A stretch of 64,000 nt of DNA from Cycas panzhihuaensis (lineage: Eukaryota; Cycadophyta), in the NCBI GenBank assembly GCA_023213395.1, contig CM041465.1:228601741-228665740 (forward strand), written 5' to 3'. This document shows, in pieces, positions 56,440 through 64,000 of the stretch. Position numbers and translations under genes: made by a program. Numbering within the stretch: position 1 is the first letter of the stretch; each line of letters begins with the position of its first letter. The notes under the pieces are model-generated. The model searched no databases. It worked only from the letters and a program-made list of their open reading frames with translations, and was not told the origin of the DNA.

Positions 56440-56730
56440 CTTGGAAAAGATAGGATAAGTAGCTAACTCAATCTATTGTCAACTAGCAAAGTGCACAATG
56501 TGTTCCACATTGCCTATCTCAAACCAAAGCCAGGACAAACCATGTCAATACAGATAGAATTTCTAATACTCGATGAATAAGGGAAGTTGACCATAGAAGT
56601 TGAAGGCATTTTCTAGATTTGAACCAAGCAACTTTGATCCAAGGAGATTCAAGAGTATTTGATCAAATGGATGAACCTCGATAAGGAAGATGCCACATGG
56701 GAATTTGAAGCATGGTACCAACAACATTCT
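56440..56730 (+). pseudogene. Chromovirus integrase C-terminus with chromodomain
   Basis: The plus strand reads STSKVHNVFHIAYLKPKPGQ, then IEVEGIF with stops, and EYLIKWMNLDKEDATWEFE. This matches the end of chromovirus pol (KVHNVFHVSQLKK and the chromodomain LIKW...EDATWE). It lies only 110 bp after a primer site, so almost the whole internal region of an element is missing. Confidence 0.8.
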
Positions 56731-57098
56731 CATCCTATATCTAATTATATTCCAACCCTATTCACACTCTTGTATTTTATGATTATTATATTGTTGGTCA
56801 TCCTAACATGTGTTCCACCTTGGTAAGTGTGCCAACACACAAAGGTTGATTTGGAGGGTTCTCACATGTGGTGAGTTGTTCTATACATATGTACTTGATT
56901 CTTTCTAATAATTTGAAGTTTGGCCATTCTTCCACCCATATGTTGTGCTTATCATTGTACATATTCATCTTATTGTGCTTATTGTTCTTTCACATAGTTA
57001 CATCATTCATTTATTGTTTGTTCATTGTTGGGTCCACTATCATTGCCTTGATTTTAAACCAACATTGTGCTATCAAAGTTGCAACTCCAATTCAATAT
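56731..57098 (+). repeat. LTR-like segment of a second gypsy element (N)
   Basis: It occupies the position of a 3' LTR after the chromodomain and of a 5' LTR before the primer site at 57101. Termini are not clear. Confidence 0.35.
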
Positions 57099-57100
57099 TG

Positions 57101-57112
57101 TGGTATTAGAGC
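57101..57112 (+). other. Primer binding site (tRNA-iMet type) of element N
   Basis: TGGTATTAGAGC, one C-to-T change from the canonical site. Confidence 0.65.
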
Positions 57113-57179
57113 CCAAGGTTCAATCCTTGAAGGACAAATTTTCAGAGCTCAAGGTTCAATCTTTGGAGGACAGGTTTTT
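57108..57179 (+). repeat. 36-bp tandem duplication overlapping a primer site
   Basis: Two 36-bp units (57108-57143 and 57144-57179) begin agagcccaaggttcaat and agagctcaaggttcaat. The first overlaps the last bases of the primer site. Confidence 0.8.
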
Positions 57180-57911
57180 AGAGTTTATTTTTCATATTTT
57201 TAGAGCCTTTACTAATGTTGTTTTAAAAACCATTTTTGTGCTTATTGTGATCTGCATTATGTCCATTTTTTTAGAGTTAAAGTTGTTTCTGGCGTTGATT
57301 TATTGCCAAATTTCTAAAGATATTTGGGGTTGTTTATTACAATCTTTTGAAGTTTTAAGGGCCTATTTTAAAGATATTTTTGAAGATGCAAGAAGTGGTT
57401 TTATGCCAGAAAGAAATGGTAGATTTATGTGTTTTTTAGTGACCTGCCTTCTGAGTGCATGTGGCATCATAAGAATTTGCATGCAGATGCTCTACATGAG
57501 GTCAATAAAGCATACTTTTTTGAAGCTATTTTACTACAGATTTTTTATGCTTTTTGGGGCAAAATATTGTGAAGATATTTTCATTTTTTGAAGTTGTTGA
57601 AAAGGACTTTTCGAAGCTCTAGAAAGGAGTTGTTTTTAACTGATGTTTGAGTATTTTAAGGGGTTATTTTTGAAGTTTTTTTGAAGTTGCATAAATGAGA
57701 ACTAGAGGCAGATTTATGTACTGAAATGATGCTTTTAAGTGATTGTTTTTATTGCATATGGGTATCCTATTTTTAGAGCATGTAGGTATATTATTGGATG
57801 TCATGACAAGTGTCATTCTGGAGTTGTTGTTTTGAAGGAGAAAATGGAAGTAGAGAAGCCATAGTTGTAGGCTTGATCACCCTACAAATACAACGATTCT
57901 ACTGTCAAGAA
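57180..57911 (+). other. Leader-like region of element N
   Basis: A long open frame (57067-57591) is rich in hydrophobic and Phe codons and shows no domain; I take it as non-coding leader. It resumes at 62018 after element I. Confidence 0.4.
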
Positions 57912-58239
57912 TGTAGGAATTTGCATTCTCTAACATAACATTAATTAGAATACTAAATTAACATGACAAAACACCATGGAAAAATACCTGTATCATAAAT
58001 GGTATCAAGTGATACCTTCATTGTATTGACAGAACAAAGTAATAATACAAAATGATTTACATGATGTGATATAATGTTTTTCAATTGCTAGCATGCTGAT
58101 GTCTTTATATACTATAGACTTACATTTGTGAGGGACCCACCACTTTGTGGTTTACTTGGTTAAATGTGCATTAGCTAGTCAATTGTGCATAATACATCAT
58201 TATTCCAACATCCTCCTGTAATGCATATTTATTCCAACA
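57912..58239 (-). repeat. Element I 3' LTR
   Basis: In element orientation it starts TGTTGGAATAAAT and ends TTCCTACA. The polypurine tract AAGGGGGAG (58240-58248, minus strand) precedes it. Confidence 0.88.
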
Positions 58240-58265
58240 CTCCCCCTTAATATGCATTTGGGAAA

Positions 58266-58590
58266 TTAGAAATTGCCTTTGAATTTGTAATGCTTGATCT
58301 TCAGAAGTTTTTTGAAAAGGATATATGGAGCTTGGTCTTCAATTTGATCTACAAATTTTCTTCCTTGTGTCCATTTTGGAATGTAGTGACGATGCTTGAT
58401 CTTGATGTGTTTCATTCTTCTTTGCAAAATTGGATTTTTCATTGCTTGTATAGTATTTTGAATATTATGACAAATCATGGTAAATTCTTTTTGACTTTTA
58501 TGTGGCTATTGTAGTACCTCTCTCAAGGCATTTATTTCACAAACTTCTGCTTGAACCTTTTTGAATTCAACTTCGGCTAGATTAGGCCCA
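58266..58590 (-). pseudogene. Element I RNase H tail
   Basis: The minus strand reads LAEVEFKKVQAEVCEINAL and REVL, a stop, then QNTIQAMKNPILQRRMKHIK and IKHRHYI. This matches the copia RNase H end (STAEAEF...A..ACEIIWLR and NPVFHKRTKHIDIRYHFI). The end diverges before the polypurine tract. Confidence 0.75.
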
Positions 58591-58933
58591 TTAGTAATCT
58601 ATATACTTTCATCATTTTGCAATTCTTTATCATCATTCGAACAATTCAAACTTGAATCAATACTGAAAATTGGAACACTACTTGAATCAATAGATAGAAA
58701 TAAATCACTAGACTCATCTTCAACAGGACCATTAGATTTATATTCAATCTCTTTTGAAATACCAGGACCATCTGTAGAAATGAGTAATAAATCTTCCACA
58801 TCTTGAATTGTTTCTTCAACAATTTTATCTTGAATTTCTTGACCACAATTACTAGCAGGCACTTCAATAGTTTCATCATACTCAACATGCTTAATAATAG
58901 GTTCATCATACTTAACATTCTCAATAGTAATAG

Positions 58934-58951
58934 TAGTCTCATCAATTATCT
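58934..58951. repeat. SINE target-site duplication, left copy
   Basis: tagtctcatcaattatct, 18 bp, repeated at 59263-59280. The last T is shared with the poly(T) run. Confidence 0.9.
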
Positions 58952-59262
58952 TTTTTTTTTTTTTTTTTTTTTTTTTTGACATCTAGAGGAGAACCTCTAG
59001 CCACCCTTGGTACAAAGTTCCGAAGTAAGGGGGACCCCCGGGATCCAGGTTTTTGTACCGCCTTTGTACTGGCTACGCTTGGAGTTCATACCGCCATCGT
59101 ACAGCTGGCACACACTCAACGGACTTTGGTCGGACTACTTTCTTTGCAGTAGCGGACGCCGGTCGGACTACTTCCCTATGATGACTCGCACTCATGAGTT
59201 TTGAACCTGGGTCTCGTCTTGGTAATCGCCACAACTTACCAATCCACCCAGCCCCATGAGGC
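58951..59262 (-). mobile_element. tRNA-derived SINE
   Basis: The minus strand starts at 59262 with a tRNA-like head: GGGGCTGGGTGGATTGGTAAG-type A box region (shown in part) and a B-box-like GGTTCAAAACT about 50 bp further. It is about 312 bp long and ends in a 27-base poly(A) tail (poly(T) at 58951-58977 on plus). An 18-bp TSD flanks it. These are the marks of LINE-mobilised SINEs transcribed by RNA polymerase III. I cannot name the family. Confidence 0.9.
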
Positions 59263-59280
59263 TAGTCTCATCAATTATCT
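59263..59280. repeat. SINE target-site duplication, right copy
   Basis: Identical 18-bp copy of 58934-58951. Confidence 0.9.
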
Positions 59281-59531
59281 CATCAATAGTGCATTTAGTA
59301 CTGGTATATTCAAAAATAGTTTTTCCTCATTCAAAAGTAGCTTCATCAATAACCATACTTTCTTCATTAAGTTCTTGACATACCTTTTCATTTGAATCAA
59401 CTTTAATAGTACTTTCTTCATCAATTTCATCTATATCAGTTTCAGAATCTTGATCACCTATATCTCGATCATCTTGAATATCTGTATGAACATCTGCATG
59501 TATAGTCCTGTAATATGTTGGAAAATATTTG

Positions 59532-59815
59532 TTATCTTTTGACATTTCTAAAATATGCTGGAAAATACATTTTGTTTAGCTTTGAATTAAACTTCTCTTT
59601 CAAAATATTCCATGTCTTGTACAATTTACACATGGGTTTTAAAGCAATATCATGGACATAGAGGTATATATCATTTATCATAGGGCAATGAATCCAACGA
59701 AGTGTAGTAGCATCTTTCCTTTGAAGTTCTAGTGTTGGATCTATATATCCTTTGGAAACAATATCCCACCACTTAAAAGAAATAAAAATAGGTCTCAATT
59801 CCATTGATCATTCTA
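59532..59815 (-). pseudogene. Element I gag N-terminal domain
   Basis: The minus strand reads LTEENYLE, a stop, then SMELRPIFISFKWWDIVSKG, TTLRWIHCPMINDIYL and TWNILKEKFNSKLNK. The pattern L-x-x-x-N-Y-x-x-W-x-x-x-M...W-D-I-V is typical of copia gag (the first Trp is the stop here). Confidence 0.75.
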
Positions 59816-61652
59816 AGTAATTCTCCTCAGTTAATGTAACCAAACCCATCTTTGCTAATGAATATCATCTATAGCAAATTCAAAGATCAACCATGAACAT
59901 GAGCAAGCAAATCACATCATACTCAATATTTCATCTTTCATCTTTTGTCCTTCTAGGACTTCCTTTTGCCACTTTGTCCTTGAAAGGACTCATACTACTT
60001 ACATGACTGTTTTTGAACAAAATTACTTTTGCAACATACTTCTGGGGTTTAAACATGACTTCCCCTAGATTCAACAAATCGACAAAAAGAAAGGGAACTT
60101 GCTTGCAAAAGATGAACCTTCATAATTTTCTCATAGAACTCAAAATAATGGTTCAACTTTGAGCTAAGATATCTCAATTAAGATGGCATCAATAACCTCA
60201 ATTCATAGTTGACAATGAAGAACTTTGAATTACAATTCCAACGATTTAGATGGTTTGAAAACCAGAAGTCTAGATGCAATGTTATTAACGAAACAATACA
60301 ATTGCCTTCTTATGAAATCAAAAAATTGAATTTGGTTAGGGTTAGGGTTTAACTAGTTTTGTCCTTCAACTGTTGGTCGTGTTATCACTCCATATGACTT
60401 GCGACTGAGATGAGGGGCCCTGGCGAACTCTTATTCACATTCGAATTTGGTTTAAACACAGTCGACTATTGCAAAATCTTTAATTCTTAGTTCAAAATTA
60501 CTGTGAAAATACTCTGTGCAATGATGAAATTCAATCTCAACACTGTATTGGATCACTTGTGCAAGTAAAATTATGCAAGAGGTAGGTCGTAAGAGTTTAT
60601 ATCTTCACAAAAGGGAGAATAATGGAGGATGCATTTTAGCTTACGAATACATCTCCATTAAACTCTTTACATTTTCGATGGGTTTTCCAATGACTATGTC
60701 AGATGAATTATAGGTGGAGGCGTCATAAATGGTAGGGTTCCTCATTCTCCTTGGGTGGTTGTGATCTCCATAGAATTAGACAGATAGATTGCGTACACTT
60801 CTACACGATAGATGGTGGATGATATGGCATGCAACATTTAGGCCTAGATATCCACGAGCAAGCTCCTTCATGTGAACAACTCAGATGGTGATCACTTTAT
60901 ATAGTGGCATACTGAACACAATGACAGATCAATGTAGTCACAATATTCAAAGGCAAGAATAATTTCTTGAATAGGGGAAGTATATAAATTTCCATGGGTG
61001 TGATAACACGCGAACTAAGCAGTCATATGGGCCAGATGGCACATAGATCCTTACACGAGCAAGTTTGTGATATCATGTAGATGGGGCATAATATTTTTGG
61101 TGCCTCCTCTAATGGATACGATGATGCGCTTCACGTAGTCAGAATCATGGTCTTCCGCTAATCAATAGGCAAGCAAGATACTCACTTCTTCACAGACGAA
61201 GCGAGAAGCTTTACAAAGAAATCCCAAAACAGGCAGATACATCAATGGTGGGCTACAATGTTATATGGACTCATGAACGGTTTCTCACAGGATCGTGGGT
61301 GCGGGGGCGAAACTGTTCCATAAATTCTTGGGTGAGTAGGATATTACCAAGAATGGAGATTGCTTTTCTTCACACAAATGAATCACAAAGAGGGTAACAC
61401 AAACAGGATAGTGTAGACTTAATAGAAGCAAGGTGGGTCAAATCAAACAACAGAACCCTCTGACAAATATATGGAACCACAACGAAGAACAATATAGACG
61501 AATGCTTGAAGAAATTAGGGCATCATTGATGGAACAACTTCAAACGGGATGAAATAGATTTTCTGAGATAACCTTGAATGACAAAAAGGCTCTATGGAGT
61601 TGCCTCCTTAGACAACACAATATCCTTGGCTCTTTTTCTCAGGATTAACATT
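59816..61652 (-). other. Element I long leader
   Basis: About 1.8 kb without genes lies between the primer site and gag. Stops occur in all frames. Confidence 0.6.
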
Positions 61653-61664
61653 GTTTTGATACCA
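61653..61664 (-). other. Element I primer binding site (mutated tRNA-iMet type)
   Basis: The minus strand reads TGGTATCAAAAC, two G-to-A changes from TGGTATCAGAGC. Confidence 0.75.
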
Positions 61665-62017
61665 TGTAGGAACTTGCATGCTCTAACCTAATATTATTTA
61701 GAATACTAAGTGAACATGACAAAACACCATGGAAAAATTGTTGGATCATAAATGGTATCAAACGATACCTTCATTGTATTGAGAAAACAAAATAATAATA
61801 CAAAATGATCTCACATGATGTGATATAATGTTTTTTAAATGCTACCATGATGACATCTTTATATATTACAAACTTACATTTGTGAGAGACCCACCACTTT
61901 GTGGTTTACTTGGTCAATGTGCATTACCTAGTCAAGTGTGCATAATACATCATTATTCCAGCATCCTCCCTTAATGCACATTTTAACACTTCCCCTTAAT
62001 GCACATTTATTCCAACA
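61665..62017 (-). repeat. Element I 5' LTR
   Basis: The LTR is 353 bp. Its outer end has an extra block with two further TTAATGCACA-like units relative to the 3' copy. Confidence 0.88.
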
Positions 62018-64000
62018 AAGAAATGGTGATAAAAATAATTGTTTTGTGCTTCATTTTGATGTCAAAAAATATGTTTTTTAATAGCAATTTTTTAAGTCTT
62101 GTTTAGAGGCCTTTCTAATGTTAAAAATTTTGCCTAAATGTATTTGTAACAATTGTTTAAGAGGCCTGCAGGCCTTATTTTGTTCCTTGAAGTCTGTTAT
62201 TTGGCCAACCCAAAAAAGAAGGGGAGAAAAAAACCAATACGTATGTATCTCCAAAATAATGTAATGTTTATTCTTGCATGCATACCTGCAAGAACAAAAA
62301 CAAAAATACAGTGATAAACATTTTCAAAAGGATCTTGAAGATTTGGACAAACTTTATAGGCCTTTGAATCTATAGTATTTGTACCATCTATTGATAAAGA
62401 AATGAATAAAAAAAATTGTGCATCTCCAAATAGAAGAAAAAGGTACTTGTTGGGTTGCATGAAGAAAATGAGCAAGGCATAGCTTAGACTTCGAGTTGTC
62501 TCAACAAGGCTAGGATGGAACACAGGGGAACCTCATTATGAGAAATGTGTGTAGATCCAAAGGCAAAAAGAGCATGATAGATGTAGTCCTGATGGTCATT
62601 CTAGTGATGGGTATAGTTAGAAGGTGATGCATGAGGCTTAGACTGAATAGAACGAGTAGAAGACGTCGTTAGAGTATACGCAGATCATAGGCCCCTACGA
62701 CAGATAGAATCTCACAGAATATGGTGCAGATGGAATGAAGAGCGTTGGAGTACCAACATGCAGAGGTGAAGTCAAAGATTGAATGGGTAGAAAATGCAAT
62801 GGCATGCATGGTCTCTACATCAAACTCTTGACAACAAGGAGTAGTTCATTCAAAGGTAAACAATCACACCTCCATCGTCGTACCCTACAAAAACAAGCAA
62901 AACCATGAATGCCTGACAGATGCCATTATTGGTTGTAAAGTTATAGAGTTGTTGTTGACTTGCATTAAAAAAATTTTCAAAACAAAACCCTAAAAGAAAA
63001 TGTAAATATTTGTTCATATTATTTTGACGATTTTTTTAATTATTATTGTGGGTGTATGTGAAAATCCTTTAGGCGACAATTAAAAGAAATTGCATCTTTG
63101 AAAACAAATTTAATTCTGTTTCATAATATTTTAAATTCGCAACCCTCTTTTAAGTGTCAGCCTCAGTCATATGGAGGTCCTAGGGGGCTGACAACTAAAT
63201 GCAAATGGGGCTAAACCCCTCATTTTTAGCTCCCTTCATGTTTTTAACAATATGGCTTCATTGTTTTTGTAATATTTTGAGCATACAGTGTCAGATTTCA
63301 TATTTGAAAGTTGTGTTGGGGAGCCGGTTTAGTTCTCTTCGATTTAACAAGTCACATGAAGTATATTGGAGCTGATTTGGTGGAGAGAATTCAGCTCAAA
63401 GATAAATAGTTTTCTCAAAACATATCTTTTTATGAAATTTTCATCATATTTAGGTACATCTATTCATTTCTATGGTTCCAAGATCATTTGATGTTATTTA
63501 TATTGATGTAATGTATCCCAAAATGGGGGTGTAATGTAAACATTTATTACATAGGCTCTTTCATAGGCTCTAGAGAACCCCATTTATCATAAAATTTGTC
63601 AAAAAGTTTCAGTTAGAGAGTCATTTTATGTTGTATTGAGTCACATCCATATTTCATGACGTTGTTATGATGTGTTATTGGACATTGTAAGCCCATAGAG
63701 GCATTTGATCGCCCATAGGGGCATTTTGAGGCGATGAAGGCCCTTTGACTATGTATATCTGGTCGTCGTAGTGGATGACAACTACTCATAGTCCCATATT
63801 GTCAAGGAGTGGGACATATTTTTTGTTGCTCTTGCATTGATTTTCAATTCATTTGTTTGGTCACATAGGACAATGTGTTTCCAAAGTGAAGTTAACCTAG
63901 CATTGATAGAACTACATACATGAAGGTGCGACCCAACTAACTGATAGTCACAATGACTAGTTATCCGTATGGTCTGGTCGGTGGAGCTCACTTCATATGG
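62018..64000. other. Non-coding, nothing recognised
   Basis: The first 200 bp continue the host of element I. A minus-strand open stretch at 62523-62197 shows no domain. A short imperfect direct repeat (gcccatagaggcattt and gcccataggggcattt) lies near 63691-63728. I see no LTR terminus, primer site or splice-bounded exon. Confidence 0.4.

Larger units (their letters stand above)
58591..59545 (-). pseudogene. Element I acidic spacer frame (split by SINE)
   Basis: On the minus strand 59545-59327 reads DIQDDRDIGDQDSETDIDEI and similar, and 58949-58599 continues IIDETTITIENVKYDEPI, VPASNCGQEIQDKIVEETIQ and DLFLSIDSSSVPIF. It is strongly Asp/Glu/Ile/Ser-rich, without cysteine patterns or catalytic motifs. 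It occupies the place of protease to reverse transcriptase. It may be an expanded linker or an unrelated filler. Confidence 0.5.
57912..62017 (-). mobile_element. Shortened copia derivative I with nested SINE
   Basis: I has LTRs at 57912-58239 and 61665-62017, a polypurine tract, a mutated primer site, a gag N-terminal domain and an RNase H tail, but no protease, integrase or YVDD box. The TSD is aagaa (57907-57911 and 62018-62022), perfect. The LTRs differ by more than 10% by eye, including a gap of about 25 bp, so it is old. An acidic repeat-like region lies between gag and RNase H and is interrupted by the SINE. Confidence 0.9.

Noticed and set aside
57067-57591. 174-codon open frame as a membrane protein gene
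   Set aside because: It starts within LTR and primer-site sequence, overlaps the 36-bp tandem repeat and has no domain; T-rich DNA gives Phe- and Leu-rich frames by chance.
58937-58982. Protein start with a polylysine tract
   Set aside because: The lysines come from the poly(A) tail of the SINE, not from a gene.
61081-61660. tRNA gene near the primer site of element I
   Set aside because: No cloverleaf or A/B boxes; the tRNA-like bases are only the 12-bp primer binding site.

Overview
This window reads as intergenic DNA from a large, repeat-rich plant nuclear genome. It is AT-rich and packed with old LTR retrotransposons. Almost every recognisable 5' LTR is followed by the plant-type primer site TGGTATCAGAGC (complementary to initiator tRNA-Met). 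Many copies are diverged at several percent between their LTRs and left in place rather than removed, which fits a gymnosperm-like genome; that taxonomic hint is inference. I found no intact host gene, no rRNA or tRNA gene and no CRISPR array.

The main structure is a set of nested insertions, most fixed by target-site duplications (TSDs). Positions 1-2310 hold decayed Ty1/copia fragments that include a tandem duplication. Positions 3028-14830 hold a Ty3/gypsy-like element on the minus strand (element F) with a nearly LTR-identical copia (element A, 5491-10699, TSD aacaa) inside it, plus an opposite-strand LTR of the F family at 3028-3879. Positions 14831-20857 are mostly featureless apart from one candidate exon (15551-15643) and one LTR start (17020).

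From 20858 to 54234 there is one broken hAT-type transposase gene on the plus strand, split into three pieces. Its first piece (20858-20904) is separated from the second (44722-46535) by copia element C (20905-44716, minus strand, TSD gctag/gctgg). Its second and third (53942-54234) pieces are separated by element K (46536-53936, minus strand, TSD ttaaa). C was itself invaded three times: by copia B (22017-27303, plus, same family as A), by chromovirus E (29513-35087, minus, TSD tccac) and by copia D (37245-44531, plus, a relative of C, TSD ccatg). K was invaded in its own LTR by copia-derived J (46545-50880, minus).

Positions 54235-57911 hold gypsy/chromovirus remnants in scrambled order. 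Element I (57912-62017, minus, TSD aagaa) is a shortened copia derivative carrying gag and an RNase H tail, and it contains a tRNA-derived SINE (58951-59262) with an 18-bp TSD. From 62018 to 64000 I recognise nothing.

All coding regions are broken by stops, frameshifts or deletions, so the window is a fossil record rather than a working gene set. A, B and D retain nearly the full order gag, protease, integrase, reverse transcriptase, RNase H. E has the gypsy order with integrase last and a C-terminal chromodomain. J, K and I lack most or all pol and must have moved with proteins supplied in trans.
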